From: Actinomycetes bacterium | Lineage (GTDB): Bacteria; Actinomycetota; Thermoleophilia; Miltoncostaeales; Miltoncostaeaceae | Length of the DNA: 42,305 nt | Direction: 5' to 3' | NCBI GenBank assembly: GCA_024639225.1 | Contig: JAHEIS010000005.1 | Location: 1-42,305, forward strand | Shown here: in pieces, positions 1 to 9,018 of the stretch | Layout: each line of letters begins with the position of its first letter | Position numbering within the stretch: the first letter of the stretch is position 1 | The notes under the pieces: model-generated | Told to the model about the DNA's origin: nothing | Databases searched by the model: none | What the model saw: the letters and a program-made list of their open reading frames with translations, nothing else | Position numbers and translations under genes: made by a program

Positions 1-64
1 TCGCCCGCCGTGGATGTTCTCACCCGCACACGCTACGCCGAACCAGACGGAGCGGCCGCGGACC

Positions 65-370
65 TCAGTCGGTCGGGCGCACCGCACCCTGAACCGCGGC
101 CATCGCCCGGGCGAACATCAGCCCCATGGCGTCGGCGGCCTCGTCCGGCGTCGCCTGAGGCGCCAAGGTCGAGAGACCGGCGTTGGCCAGCGTGACGGCC
201 TGACCGATGACCTGCCAGGTCTCGGCACTGCCCATCTGGCCGCCGGCCTCGGACTGCATCTCCTCGAACGCCTCTTTCTGGGCGCGCATGAGCTCCTTGA
301 GGCGCTCCTTGAACTCGTCGCCGGCGCCTTCGCCGAACGCGAAGTTGAAGGGAAAATCGTCGTCACTCAC
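65..370 (-). CDS. Small acidic hypothetical protein (101 aa)
   Basis: I do not recognise this protein. It starts at a GTG eight bases after the glpX stop, with AGGAG seven to eight bases upstream inside the end of glpX, so it is likely the last gene of the tal-glpX operon. The N-terminus is aromatic (DFPFNFAFGEG), followed by a charged helix rich in Lys and Glu (residues 17-45) and an Ala-rich C-terminal helix. No signal peptide or membrane segment is visible, so it is probably cytoplasmic. A longer in-frame reading runs back into glpX in another frame and is not believable. The start is fairly secure because of the ribosome site; the function is unknown. Confidence 0.7.
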   Translation of the reverse strand: MSDDDFPFNFAFGEGAGDEFKERLKELMRAQKEAFEEMQSEAGGQMGSAETWQVIGQAVTLANAGLSTLAPQATPDEAADAMGLMFARAMAAVQGAVRPTD

Positions 371-378
371 TGGGTCTC

Positions 379-1398
379 CTAGAGCCGGATTTCGCTGATC
401 AGGGTCCGGGACTGGACGTGGATAGTGTCGATGAATCGCACGGTCCCCGTTGTGAGGTCCATGACGATCGAGTGGGTCCGGGCGCCATCGGCGAAGAAGC
501 GGACGCCCTTCAGCAGGTTGCCGTCGGTGACGCCCGTCGCCAGGACGTAGCGAGGGGCCGAGGCCAGGTCGCCGTTGGTCATGATCTTGTTGGGGTCGAC
601 GATCCCGAACTCGGCGCACATCTGGCGCTGTTCTTCGTCCTTGGGCCACATGTGGGCCTGGATCTCGCCGCCGAGCGCTTCCAGGGCGGCTGCGGTGATC
701 ACGCCCTCGGTGGACCCGCCGATGCCGACGTAGAGGTGGTCACCCGTCCCGCGGACCGCCGCGGACATGCTGGCGGTGATGTCACCGTCGGCGATGAGCC
801 TGATGCGAGCGCCGGCTTCGCGCACCTCTTCGATGAGCTCCGCGTGGCGCGGGCGGTCAAGGGCGATGACGGTGAGGTCGCGGACCCGCCGCTCGTAGCA
901 GCGTGCGACGACCTCGAGGGTCTCCTCGAGCGGCGCGTTGATGTCGACGCGGCCCTTGCAGGACGCACCGACGCAGAGCTTGCGCATGTAGATGTCCGGC
1001 GCGGAGAAGATGCCGCCCGGGTCCGCGACGACGCAGACCGCGATCGCGCCGGAGTCGCCCCGGGCGACGAGGTCCGTGCCCTCCAGCGGATCGACGGCGA
1101 TCTCGCAGGGCATTCCGCCGGTGCCGAGCTCCTCGCCGACGTACAGCTCGGGCGCCTCGTCCTTCTGCCCCTCGCCGATGACAACCGTGCCGTTGATGGG
1201 CATCTCGTTGAAGACGGTGCGCATCGCGTCGACCGCGGCCTGGTCTGCGGCGTGGTTGTCGCCGCGCCCGAGCCATCGCGAGGAGGCGAGGGCAGCTTTC
1301 TCGGTCACGCGGAGGAACTCCATCGCGTGGACTTCGGTGGTCTCGGAATCGGTTACCACGGGCAGTTCGTTCCTTTCAGCGGGAGAAGCCTCACTCAT
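379..1398 (-). CDS. glpX: Class II fructose-1,6-bisphosphatase GlpX (339 aa)
   Basis: This enzyme hydrolyses fructose 1,6-bisphosphate to fructose 6-phosphate in gluconeogenesis. The GlpX signatures are clear: ASSRWLGRGDNHAADQAAVDAM near the N-terminus (metal and substrate region), NGTVVIGEGQKDEAP, the metal-binding DPLEGTDLVARG, and GIGGSTEGVITAAAL for substrate contact. Length matches the family. The ATG overlaps the transaldolase stop as ATGA, so the two are translationally coupled. The pairing of a transaldolase-family enzyme with FBPase suggests a sugar-phosphate module linking the pentose phosphate pathway and gluconeogenesis. The family is certain; the physiological direction is inferred. 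Confidence 0.96.
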   Translation of the reverse strand: MSEASPAERNELPVVTDSETTEVHAMEFLRVTEKAALASSRWLGRGDNHAADQAAVDAMRTVFNEMPINGTVVIGEGQKDEAPELYVGEELGTGGMPCEIAVDPLEGTDLVARGDSGAIAVCVVADPGGIFSAPDIYMRKLCVGASCKGRVDINAPLEETLEVVARCYERRVRDLTVIALDRPRHAELIEEVREAGARIRLIADGDITASMSAAVRGTGDHLYVGIGGSTEGVITAAALEALGGEIQAHMWPKDEEQRQMCAEFGIVDPNKIMTNGDLASAPRYVLATGVTDGNLLKGVRFFADGARTHSIVMDLTTGTVRFIDTIHVQSRTLISEIRL

Positions 1399-2051
1399 GA
1401 GGCGGCCCGCTCGGCGCGCGCGGCGGCGTCGGCGTTGAAGGTCTCGATCCCCGCGGCGGTCAGTGGGTGGTTGAGCATCTGGTAGAGGATCTTCGGCGGA
1501 ATGGTCGCGATATCTGAGCCCATCCGCGCCGCTTCGACGACGTGGACCGGGTTCCGAATCGAGGCGGCCAGCACCTCGGTGTTGTAGTCGCTCATCGCCA
1601 GCGCCTCCACGATCTCGCGCAGGCTCTCGATCCCGTCTTGGCCGATGTCGTCGAAGCGGCCGAGGAATGGCGAGACGAACGCCGCCCCCGACGCCGCCGC
1701 GAGCAGCGCCTGGGCGGCGGTGAAGACGAGGGTCATGTTGACGCGGATCCCCACGGCCCGAAGGCTCGCCGTCGCGGCCAGGGCCTCGGCCCCCATCGGC
1801 AGCTTGATGACGATGTTGTCGTGGATGGCCGCCAGGCGCCGGCCGTCGGTCACCATGTCGCCGCGCGCGTCGGCGACGACTTCGGCGGAGATCGGCCCGT
1901 CCACCAGCTCGCACACGCGGCGGTAGATGTCGTCGGGGTCACCCTCGACCTGGTTCAGCAGCGTCGGGTTGGTCGTGACACCGGCCACGACGCCCCACGA
2001 GGCGATGGTCTCGATGTCGTTCAGATCGGCAGTGTCGACGAACAGCTTCAT
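1395..2051 (-). CDS. tal: TalC/FSA-type transaldolase (218 aa)
   Basis: This is a short transaldolase of the TalC/fructose-6-phosphate aldolase type, transferring dihydroxyacetone units between sugar phosphates. The N-terminus MKLFVDTADLNDIE and GVTTNPTLL are diagnostic. The Schiff-base lysine lies in NIVIKLPMG, and SPFLGRFDDIGQDG near the middle is the phosphate-binding region. I chose the ATG of MKLF, which has GGGAGAG just upstream and matches the family start; an ATG/GTG five codons earlier is possible. It is the first gene of a tal-glpX unit with an ATGA overlap. Sequence alone does not separate transaldolase from F6P aldolase activity. Confidence 0.93.
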   Translation of the reverse strand: MKLFVDTADLNDIETIASWGVVAGVTTNPTLLNQVEGDPDDIYRRVCELVDGPISAEVVADARGDMVTDGRRLAAIHDNIVIKLPMGAEALAATASLRAVGIRVNMTLVFTAAQALLAAASGAAFVSPFLGRFDDIGQDGIESLREIVEALAMSDYNTEVLAASIRNPVHVVEAARMGSDIATIPPKILYQMLNHPLTAAGIETFNADAAARAERAAS

Positions 2052-2165
2052 TGCCTCTCCCGTCACAATAACTCGGCGTATGGCACCCGGCGGACGGGCC
2101 GTTTCAGGCTAGCAGCAGGGCACGGGGCAACCGGGAGGCGCGGGCCGGATGCGACGCGCCGCGGT

Positions 2166-3029
2166 CTACTTGATGACGTCGTGCCAGGCGCGCGGAGCGC
2201 CCTCGATGAGCGCCTCGGCCATGAGCAGCGTCTGGCGCAGGAACGCGACGTCGTGCACCCGGAAGATCCGCGCGCCCCGGGTGAGGCACCAGGCGATGCC
2301 GGCGGCGTTGCCCGCCAGGCGGTCAGGCGCCGCGGCGCCGGTCACCGCGCCGATCACCTTCTTGTTGGAGATCGGGACGAAGACCGGGCGACCGACCGCC
2401 ACGATCTCATCGATCCGGTGGAGCAGCTCGAGATCCTGCGCCGGCGACTTCCCGAGACCGACTCCCGGGTCGATGACGATCCGGTCCAACGCAATCCCGG
2501 CCTCGGCCGCCGTCGCGATCTCGGCCCGCGCCCACTCGGCCACGACGGCCGGGACGTCGATGTCGGGAAAGCTCGTCGGGCGCACCTTGGGCGGTCCGAA
2601 GAAGTGGGTGAGCACCACGCCGACGCCCGCCTCGGCCACCGCCTGGCGCATGGCGGGCTCCCGGAGACCGGTGGGGTCGTTGAGGATTCGAGCACCTGCG
2701 CGGAAGGCCGCCCTGGCGACCTCAGGCTTGTAGCTGTCGACGGCCACCGGGACATCCAGCTCCGCGCTCAAGCGCTCGATGACGGGGACGACGCGACGGA
2801 TCTCCTCGTCGACCGGCGTCGGCTCGGAGAAGCGCAGGCTCTCGCCGCCGACCTCCACGACGCTCGCGCCGGCGGCGGCCAGGCCGAGGCCGTGCTCAAC
2901 GGAGCGATCGGTCCCGAAGTGTCGACCCTCGTCCGTGAAGGAATCGGGCGTGGCGTTGACGATCCCGACGAGATGGCCGCGCGCGCAGTCGAGCGCGCCG
3001 CCCGGGTAGCGCCACGCCGCCGCGCTCAA
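2166..3029 (-). CDS. Dihydropteroate synthase family protein, divergent (287 aa)
   Basis: The fold is that of FolP, which joins p-aminobenzoate to hydroxymethyl-dihydropterin diphosphate. Visible family motifs are NATPDSF (25-31), GGES (61-64), N117-D118, DPGVGLGK (187-194) and RVHD (257-260). Several normally invariant positions differ: GGES is followed by LRF rather than TRP, the MHM loop reads THFF (141-144), and the SRK loop reads SNK (221-223). The pterin-binding Lys, Arg and His equivalents remain. The start is a TTG overlapping the thrB stop as TTGA, which couples it to the threonine genes. It could be a true folate enzyme or a FolP2-like paralogue with another role. Confidence 0.85.
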   Translation of the reverse strand: MSAAAWRYPGGALDCARGHLVGIVNATPDSFTDEGRHFGTDRSVEHGLGLAAAGASVVEVGGESLRFSEPTPVDEEIRRVVPVIERLSAELDVPVAVDSYKPEVARAAFRAGARILNDPTGLREPAMRQAVAEAGVGVVLTHFFGPPKVRPTSFPDIDVPAVVAEWARAEIATAAEAGIALDRIVIDPGVGLGKSPAQDLELLHRIDEIVAVGRPVFVPISNKKVIGAVTGAAAPDRLAGNAAGIAWCLTRGARIFRVHDVAFLRQTLLMAEALIEGAPRAWHDVIK

Positions 3030-3955
3030 CCGATGGCCCGCTCGAGCTTGGTGCTCTCGTTGCCGGCCCATCGGGCCCGCACGCCGGTCGGCGCGAGCTG
3101 CGAGATCCGCGCGCGGGTCCCCCCGCTGAGGAGCTCCTCGATCCGACCCGACAGTGGCGGCGCGGCGTCCCTGCGACACCACACCAACGCGGCCGGCCCC
3201 GAGCCCGAGATCGTGACGCCCAGGCAACCGTCGGTGCCGGTCAGGCTGCGCAGGTCGGCCAGACCGGGCATCGCCTGACCACGGTAGGGCTCGTGCAGGC
3301 GGTCCTCGAGCAGGGCCGGCAGATCCTCGAGGCGGGATTCGGTGAGCGCCATGACCAAGCCGATCCCATGGCAGAGCGTCGTCGCCGCGTCCTCCAAGGG
3401 CACCTCGCGCGGCAGGGCGCCGCGTGCGTCAGAGGTCGAGACCTGACCGTCGGGGATCACGAGGATGAAGCCCAGGTCCTCGGGGACCGCAACGGGCATC
3501 GCACGCGGCCCCGGTGCGACGGCGACCAGGCCGCCGCTCAGACAGGCGGCGGCGTTGTCGGCGTGCCCCTCGAAGCGGGTTGCGCGTTGGAGCAGGTCAT
3601 CGGGCGTCCAGCGGAGGCCGCCGATGGCATTCGCCGCGACGAGCCCCGCGCACACCGCGGTCGAGCTCGAGCCGAGCCCTCGACGGAGCGGGACCCGGTT
3701 GGTGCAGACGATCTCGAGATCCTCGAGCGGGCCGATGCCCGACTCGAGCGCCCGGCAGAAGAGGTTCGACGCGTCGGCGGGCAGCTCGCCGGCGCCCTCT
3801 CCTTCGACCGAGACGGCGAGTGGTCCCGGTCGTGGTGTGATGCGCACGACATTCGACAGGTCGAGGGCGAGAGCCAGGACATCGAAGCCCGGGCCGAGGT
3901 TCGCCGACGTCGCCGGGGCGGTGACGACGAGGGTCTCTCCAGGACGCTCAGCCAA
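3026..3955 (-). CDS. thrB: Homoserine kinase ThrB (309 aa)
   Basis: A GHMP-family kinase that phosphorylates homoserine for threonine synthesis. The N-terminal [18 protein letters not shown] and the ATP-binding [13 protein letters not shown] are typical, and [13 protein letters not shown] near the C-terminus is the third GHMP motif. The start is taken as TTG, with GAGG upstream, overlapping the end of thrC by 8 bases; no ATG or GTG in the right place gives a better fit. It sits between thrC and the folP-like gene, consistent with co-translation of the whole lysA-thrC-thrB-folP run. Confidence 0.93.
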   Translation of the reverse strand: MAERPGETLVVTAPATSANLGPGFDVLALALDLSNVVRITPRPGPLAVSVEGEGAGELPADASNLFCRALESGIGPLEDLEIVCTNRVPLRRGLGSSSTAVCAGLVAANAIGGLRWTPDDLLQRATRFEGHADNAAACLSGGLVAVAPGPRAMPVAVPEDLGFILVIPDGQVSTSDARGALPREVPLEDAATTLCHGIGLVMALTESRLEDLPALLEDRLHEPYRGQAMPGLADLRSLTGTDGCLGVTISGSGPAALVWCRRDAAPPLSGRIEELLSGGTRARISQLAPTGVRARWAGNESTKLERAIG

Positions 3956-5003
3956 GGATGGCCGCCTCAATGGATGCGTAGTCGGCGGGCAGCCGCTGGA
4001 CCGCGCCGCCATCGCCGATCGCGGTGTCGGGGTCCTTGAGGCCGTGGCCGGTCAGAACGCAGACGACCGTCTCACCGGCGGTGATGAGTCCGCTCTCCAC
4101 CCTGGCGATGATGCCCGCGACCGAGGCCGCCGAGGACGGCTCACAGAACACCCCGTCGCCGGAGGCGAGACGGTGATAGGCGGCCAGGATCTCCTCATCG
4201 CTCACCGCGGCGACGTCGCCGCCGGAGTCGTTCATGGCGGCCAGCGCCTCCTCGCCCCGGGCGGGATTCCCGATCCGGATCGCGGTGGCAATCGTCTCCG
4301 GCGCGTCGACGACGTGTCCATGCACCAGCGGCGCGGCACCCGCCGCCTGGGTGCCATAGGCCCGCGGGAGTCGGGTCGAGCGGCCCGCGTCACGGTAGGT
4401 CTGGAAACCACGCCAGTACGCGGTGATATTCCCGGCGTTCCCGACCGGGATCCCGAGGACGTCGGGGGCGTCGCCGAGGGCGTCGCAGATCTCGAAGGCC
4501 CCGGTGGTCTGGCCGTCGATGCGGTAGGGATTGACGCTATTGACGAGCGCGATGGGCGTCTTGTCAGCCAGCTCGCGCACCATGCGCAACGCGTCGTCGA
4601 AGTTGCCATCGAGCGCGATGACGCGGGCGCCGTGGACGATCGCCTGGGCGAGCTTCCCCGTCGCGATCTTGCCGTCGGGGATCAGAACGGCGCAGCGCAT
4701 GCCGGCGCGCGCGGCGTAGGCCGCCGCCGAGGCGGACGTGTTGCCGGTCGAGGCGCAGATGACCGCCTCGGCGCCCTCCTCGGCCGCCTTGCTCAGGGCC
4801 ATGGTCATGCCACGATCCTTGAAGCTGCCCGTCGGGTTGGCCCCCTCGAACTTGCCATGAAGATCGATGCCCAGCTCGTCCGACAGGCGTGGCAGGGGCA
4901 CGAGTGGGGTCGCGCCCTCGCCGAGGGTGACGATCGGCGTCGCGTCGCTGAGCGGCAGGAACTCGGCGTAGCGCTCGATCAGCGCTGCGGAACGGGCGCT
5001 CAC
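3948..5003 (-). CDS. thrC: Threonine synthase ThrC (351 aa)
   Basis: This PLP enzyme converts O-phosphohomoserine to threonine. The lysine that carries PLP is K62 in [11 protein letters not shown], followed by the phosphate-binding [25 protein letters not shown]-type [11 protein letters not shown] and VPVGNAGN-like [13 protein letters not shown] are also family signatures. The length of about 350 residues matches the short bacterial (type 2, plant-like) threonine synthases without the N-terminal extension. The GTG start overlaps the lysA stop as GTGA. Confidence 0.95.
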   Translation of the reverse strand: MSARSAALIERYAEFLPLSDATPIVTLGEGATPLVPLPRLSDELGIDLHGKFEGANPTGSFKDRGMTMALSKAAEEGAEAVICASTGNTSASAAAYAARAGMRCAVLIPDGKIATGKLAQAIVHGARVIALDGNFDDALRMVRELADKTPIALVNSVNPYRIDGQTTGAFEICDALGDAPDVLGIPVGNAGNITAYWRGFQTYRDAGRSTRLPRAYGTQAAGAAPLVHGHVVDAPETIATAIRIGNPARGEEALAAMNDSGGDVAAVSDEEILAAYHRLASGDGVFCEPSSAASVAGIIARVESGLITAGETVVCVLTGHGLKDPDTAIGDGGAVQRLPADYASIEAAILG

Positions 5004-6301
5004 AGCTCGCGGGCCACGAGTTCGGAGTAGTGCTCGCGACGCGCCACCAGACGCGCCTCACCCCCGTCGACGAAGACCACGGGCGGGCGCAGCTGACCGT
5101 TGTAGTTGGATGCCATGGAGATACCGTAGGCGCCGCTGGCCGGGAGAGCGAGGAGATCTCCCGCAATCGGCTGGGGGAGTTTCACCGAGGCCGCCAGGAC
5201 GTCGCCGCTCTCGCAGTGCTTACCCACGACCCGCACCTCTTCTCCGCCGTTCTCTGCGGCACGGTTGGCGACGATCACCTCGTACTCGGCGCCGTAGAGC
5301 ATCGGGCGCAGCAGATCGCTCATCCCGCCGTCGACCGACACGTAGGTGCGGACGTCGGGGATCCTCTTGACCGCACCCACGGTGTAGAGATGGAGTCCGG
5401 CCCGACCGACGATGCTCCGACCGGGCTCGACGAGGACCCGGGGTGCCGGCAGGCCCACCCGCTCCCATTCGCGGCGGACCGCGCCGACGATCGTTGCGGC
5501 GTACTCGGCGATGGGCGGGACGATGTGCTCGCGCGTGTAGGCGACGCCCAACCCGCCGCCCATGTTCATCACCGCGATGTCCTCGCCTCCCACCTCCGCT
5601 GCGAGGTCGGCCATCACCGCCGCCGCGGAGGCGAGGCGGGAGAGGTCCAGCAACTGCGAGCCGATGTGGGCGTGGAGACCGATGAACTCGAGACCCGGGG
5701 CTTCTCGCGCCGCGGCAATGGCGGTGGCAGCTTGGCCGTCGGCCAGCGGGAAGCCGAACTTGGAGTCCACCTGCCCGGTCGAGATGTACTCGTGGGTGTC
5801 TCCGCGGACGCCGGGGGTCACGCGCACGAGGACCCGCTGGCGCATGCCCCGCTCGGAGGCCAGGCGCGAGAGCAGGCCGATCTCCTCATGGGAGTCGAGG
5901 ATGACGGTACCGACGCCCACGTCGAGCATCTCGGTCAGTTCCCCGGCATCCTTGTTGTTGCCGTGCATATAGATTCGCTCAGGCGGGAAGCCCGCCTCGA
6001 CTGCCACGTACAGCTCGCCACCCGATGCGACGTCGATCGAGAGGCCCTCGGCCTCGATGAGCCGCAGCAGCGCCCGACCCCAGTAGGCCTTGCTCGCGTA
6101 GACGACCTCGGTCTCGCCGGGCTCCGCGGCGAAGGCGTTGCGGTAGGCCGTGATGTTGGCGCGGAGCAGCCCCTCGTCGTAGATGACCAGGGGAGTGCCG
6201 AACTCCGCGGCCAGCTCGACCAGATCGCAGCCGCCAACGCTCAGGTGCCCCGCCGGGGACACCTCAGCCGACGGCGGCAGAACCTCGGAAAACAGCGACA
6301 T
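5000..6301 (-). CDS. lysA: Diaminopimelate decarboxylase LysA (433 aa)
   Basis: This fold type III PLP enzyme makes lysine from meso-diaminopimelate. YASKAYWG carries the PLP lysine (K71), HIGSQ (in [11 protein letters not shown]) and NMGGGLGV are typical, EPGRSIVG binds the substrate, and [11 protein letters not shown] holds the active-site Cys and Glu; [12 protein letters not shown] is near the end. The start ATG at 6301 shares its bases with the ATG of the divergent gene at 6300 (both inside CATG). There is no clear ribosome site; a TAGCGT element lies 11 bases upstream, so a short or absent leader is possible. It heads the lysA-thrC-thrB-folP run. Confidence 0.95.
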   Translation of the reverse strand: MSLFSEVLPPSAEVSPAGHLSVGGCDLVELAAEFGTPLVIYDEGLLRANITAYRNAFAAEPGETEVVYASKAYWGRALLRLIEAEGLSIDVASGGELYVAVEAGFPPERIYMHGNNKDAGELTEMLDVGVGTVILDSHEEIGLLSRLASERGMRQRVLVRVTPGVRGDTHEYISTGQVDSKFGFPLADGQAATAIAAAREAPGLEFIGLHAHIGSQLLDLSRLASAAAVMADLAAEVGGEDIAVMNMGGGLGVAYTREHIVPPIAEYAATIVGAVRREWERVGLPAPRVLVEPGRSIVGRAGLHLYTVGAVKRIPDVRTYVSVDGGMSDLLRPMLYGAEYEVIVANRAAENGGEEVRVVGKHCESGDVLAASVKLPQPIAGDLLALPASGAYGISMASNYNGQLRPPVVFVDGGEARLVARREHYSELVAREL

Positions 6302-6824
6302 GAGCGCGCGGGACGCTAGCACGCCGGGCGACGACAAACCCCTGCAGAGCAGCGGGCACGAGACCCCTGAGGTCGTGATCCGCGGACGCGTTCTCGGCAG
6401 CCTCCTCGAGTTGGTGATCATGCTCGGCGGCTGCCTGGCATTCGCCGTCGCCGGAGCCTGGCTCGTGGACACCGGGCGGCTCTGGGGCATCGCCGTGCTC
6501 CTGCCCGCGGCCGTCGGCGTCGTGCTCACCATGCTGATGGGGCTGATCCCGGTCGAGCTGGTGCGCACCGACCGGGTCGGCGTGGCCGTACGCGGATCTC
6601 TCCGCCCGGCGCGGACGGTCGCCTGGGCCAACGCGCGGCACTTCCGCGCGGCCCCGGACGGCGGCCGGCGGATCGTCTACGACTACGGCGGGAACGAACC
6701 CATGCCGGGCCCGGGCAACCCGTGGTTCACCCCGTTCGTTCCGGGGCACATCGACCTGAGGGGGACCCGCCGCGATCCGGCCGAGGTCGCGCGCGCCATC
6801 GAGGCGCGGAGACCCGCTGTCTGA
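6300..6824 (+). CDS. Small membrane protein, possibly PH-like C-terminal domain (174 aa)
   Basis: Two hydrophobic helices (about residues 32-55 and 62-84) follow a short polar N-terminus. The C-terminal half (about 88-170) is a soluble beta-rich segment with a VAWANARHF stretch that loosely resembles bacterial PH domains found in small actinobacterial membrane proteins; that match is a guess. The ATG shares bases with the divergent lysA start. Later starts such as the GTG at 6375, just before the first helix, are possible and would free the lysA leader. Its stop codon lies inside the palindrome shared with the convergent carbonic anhydrase gene. Confidence 0.72.
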   Translation: MSARDASTPGDDKPLQSSGHETPEVVIRGRVLGSLLELVIMLGGCLAFAVAGAWLVDTGRLWGIAVLLPAAVGVVLTMLMGLIPVELVRTDRVGVAVRGSLRPARTVAWANARHFRAAPDGGRRIVYDYGGNEPMPGPGNPWFTPFVPGHIDLRGTRRDPAEVARAIEARRPAV

Positions 6825-6836
6825 GTCGACTCAGAC
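6819..6836. terminator. Perfect 18-bp palindrome containing both convergent stop codons
   Basis: GTCTGAGTCGACTCAGAC is a perfect inverted repeat. It contains the TGA of the plus-strand membrane protein gene and the TGA of the minus-strand carbonic anhydrase gene, so one hairpin could end transcription from both sides. There is no U-run, so termination is inferred from position and symmetry. Confidence 0.55.
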
Positions 6837-7448
6837 GGGCGCGAACGCCCCGTCGTCATCGATTGCGTGGAGCGTGCCCGAGGCGATGTCGATCCAGGCG
6901 CCGTGCAGAACGAGCGCGCCGCGGTCGACGGCCTCCGCGACGGCCGGGTACCCGAGGAGATTGCGCAGCGACAGCCGCACGGCCTCGTGGCCGAGCGCTA
7001 CCGGGTCAGCGGCCCCCGCGCCTTCCCACGCCGGCCGCAGGTGGCTGACCCATTCCGTGATCATCGGGTCGCCCAGATCCTGACCCGCGCAGAGATCGGC
7101 ACACGCCGCGACGCCACCGCAGCCGGAGTGCCCGAGCACGACGATGTGGCCGACGCCGAGCACGCCCACGGCGTAGGCGATCGCCGCGGAAATCCCGTCT
7201 CGGGCCTCGGCCGGAGGCACGAGGTTGGCGACGTTACGAACAGCGAACAGTTCCCCGGGCGCGGCGCCGAACAGCGCGACGCCGTCAACGCGGCTGTCGC
7301 TGCACTGCACGAGAAGCGTCGGTGGACGCTGCCCCTCGCTCGCGAGGCGCGCGTAGAGCTCCCGGTCCTGTTCGAAGCCGACGCCGCGCCAGGCGAGATG
7401 ACCCTCCACCAGGGACGGGGGCAGGGCGACGATCGGAGCCGGCGTCAT
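6831..7448 (-). CDS. Beta-class carbonic anhydrase (205 aa)
   Basis: The protein interconverts CO2 and bicarbonate using a zinc ion. The zinc ligands are visible as C49 in CSDSR (with the D51/R53 dyad) and H107/C110 in GHSGCGG. AVRNVANLVPP is another strong family motif. Length fits beta carbonic anhydrases. The ATG overlaps the stop of the upstream methyltransferase as ATGA, so the two genes are coupled, though no functional link is evident. No signal peptide is seen, so it is cytoplasmic. Confidence 0.95.
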   Translation of the reverse strand: MTPAPIVALPPSLVEGHLAWRGVGFEQDRELYARLASEGQRPPTLLVQCSDSRVDGVALFGAAPGELFAVRNVANLVPPAEARDGISAAIAYAVGVLGVGHIVVLGHSGCGGVAACADLCAGQDLGDPMITEWVSHLRPAWEGAGAADPVALGHEAVRLSLRNLLGYPAVAEAVDRGALVLHGAWIDIASGTLHAIDDDGAFAPV

Positions 7449-8272
7449 GCGACGCCTACCGTCGGCCGGCGTGCGATCACGAAGAGCTTGCTGAAGGTGT
7501 ATTCGTAGCGGCCCTGGGCATCGGAGGCCGCCTTCGTCGCCTCCCAGACCCGCCGGCGATGCCCCTCGAGGATCTCGGGATCGACGCCCTCGTTGAGGTG
7601 ACCACCGATGACCTCCATCCGCTTGAGGAAGTCTTCGAACGGCGTCTGGCGACGGCGCACCTCGAGCCAGATGTCGATGGGCTCGAGGCCGGCCTGCTCC
7701 AGGTGGTCCTGCATCTCGGCCAGGCCCGTCGGCCCGCGGTCGTAGGTCGCGATCCAGCGCTCCGGCACGGCCGGGGTGAGCGACTCCAGCAGCTCGCGAT
7801 ACTCCCGCTCGACGCCCTCACCGCCGGCCAGCAGGGCGAAGACTCCGCCGGGTCTCAGCGTGCGCGCCATCGCCCTGGTGGCCGCGGCCTTGTCGACGAA
7901 CCAGTGGAACGCCATCGTCGAGATCACGGCGTCGACGCTGCCGTCGGCGACCGGCATCTCGAGGACGTCGGCCGCGTGGGTCTCGGCGGTGACGCCGACG
8001 GCCTCAACCGCGGCGGCGTACTTTTCGAGCATGCCTCGGCTGGGATCTACGCCGATGGCGCGGCGGGTGCCGAATCGCTCCGCCACCGCGAGGGTGGCCC
8101 AGCCGGTCCCGCATCCGACGTCCAGCAGCTCCTCGTAGGACCCGTCCGGCAGCGACGCCACGAGACGGCGCACTCCATCGAGGTTGTACCGCAGGGCCCC
8201 CTCGTACTGTTCGACCGTGGCGGTGAATCCCGCCCCGACCCGTTGCGCCGCTTGCGCGCTCGTCTCACCCAT
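7445..8272 (-). CDS. Class I SAM-dependent methyltransferase (275 aa)
   Basis: The SAM-binding motif I is ELLDVGCGTGWATLAVAER (about 57-75), with an acidic GVDPS at strand 2 and LRPGGVFALL later, so this is a class I (Methyltransf_11-type) enzyme. SFHWF-like MAFHWFVD after motif III is seen in small-molecule methyltransferases of the trans-aconitate methyltransferase type. The substrate cannot be read from the sequence. The start ATG is preceded by GGGGAGA about four bases upstream; an earlier in-frame ATG nine codons upstream is less likely. Confidence 0.88.
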   Translation of the reverse strand: MGETSAQAAQRVGAGFTATVEQYEGALRYNLDGVRRLVASLPDGSYEELLDVGCGTGWATLAVAERFGTRRAIGVDPSRGMLEKYAAAVEAVGVTAETHAADVLEMPVADGSVDAVISTMAFHWFVDKAAATRAMARTLRPGGVFALLAGGEGVEREYRELLESLTPAVPERWIATYDRGPTGLAEMQDHLEQAGLEPIDIWLEVRRRQTPFEDFLKRMEVIGGHLNEGVDPEILEGHRRRVWEATKAASDAQGRYEYTFSKLFVIARRPTVGVA

Positions 8273-8358
8273 CGATCTCCCCTTTTCGACCGGGCCCATG
8301 CGCCGGCGGCTGCCACCCTAGCGCCGCCCGGTCCCCCCGCGTCCGCCTCCCCCGCCGG

Positions 8359-8364
8359 TACCCT
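8359..8364 (+). promoter_or_regulatory. Candidate -10 element of a leaderless promoter
   Basis: TACCCT lies six bases before the GTG of the hydrolase gene, the spacing expected if transcription starts at the start codon. No ribosome site is seen before the GTG. The call rests on spacing alone. Confidence 0.45.
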
Positions 8365-8370
8365 CGCCCG

Positions 8371-9018
8371 GTGGAGTCGGAGCGTCTGAGCATCACCTCT
8401 GCCGACGGGACCCGTTTGGCCGGAGCGGTCTTTTCTTCCGGGCCGGGTCCGGCGGCGCTGATCGTCCACGGGCTCGACAGCCGGGGTGACAACCATCACG
8501 ACTTCGCCCGCCTCCTCGCCGGCCGCGGTCTCACGGCGATGACGATCGATCTACGCGGACACGGCGACAGCGCAGGGCGGCTGGACGCCGGAACGCCGGG
8601 CGATGTGAGCGCGGCGCTGGACCACCTCGCCGAACTCGGCCACGGGCCGCTCGGCCTGCGCGGTTCGTCGCTGGGTGGCTTTCTCAGCGTCCTGGTCGGC
8701 GGTACCGACGAGCGGGTCCGCGCGATCGTGGCCATCGCCACCGCCCGGGGCGCGTCGATCGCCCGGCGCCTCGGAGAGGACTGGCCGGCCGAGGCAGACC
8801 TCGGTGCCGCCGCCCGGTCAACCGGTCGCGCGCGGCTCTACATCCATGCGCGGGGTGATGAGGTCGTCCCCTGGGGGCAGAGCATGCAGCTCGCCGGCAT
8901 GAGCCCGTCACCCGTCCGGCTGCGCATCGAGATGGGCGGCGATCACCGCAGCCTCCAGCACGATCCGGCGACCCAGCGACGCAGCGCGGATTTCCTCGTG
9001 GAGCACCTCCGCGCATGA
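8371..9018 (+). CDS. Alpha/beta hydrolase (215 aa)
   Basis: A small alpha/beta-hydrolase. The oxyanion region is [13 protein letters not shown], the nucleophile Ser100 is in GSSLGG (98-103), the acid is probably Asp in HARGDEVVP and the base is His in GGDHRSL. The N-terminus reads as a beta-strand pair around SADGTRLAG, as in serine aminopeptidase S33-type enzymes. There is no signal peptide. The ester or amide substrate is unknown. The gene ends in an ATGA overlap with the uracil-DNA glycosylase gene. Confidence 0.88.
   Translation: MESERLSITSADGTRLAGAVFSSGPGPAALIVHGLDSRGDNHHDFARLLAGRGLTAMTIDLRGHGDSAGRLDAGTPGDVSAALDHLAELGHGPLGLRGSSLGGFLSVLVGGTDERVRAIVAIATARGASIARRLGEDWPAEADLGAAARSTGRARLYIHARGDEVVPWGQSMQLAGMSPSPVRLRIEMGGDHRSLQHDPATQRRSADFLVEHLRA

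Noticed and set aside
1-64. Gene at the left edge
   Set aside because: The 64 bases hold no recognisable start, stop-linked frame or motif, so nothing can be called.
418-1485. Long plus-strand open frame opposite glpX
   Set aside because: It is the reverse-strand shadow of glpX, with no family resemblance, no ribosome site and no sensible start; similar shadows occur over most long genes here.
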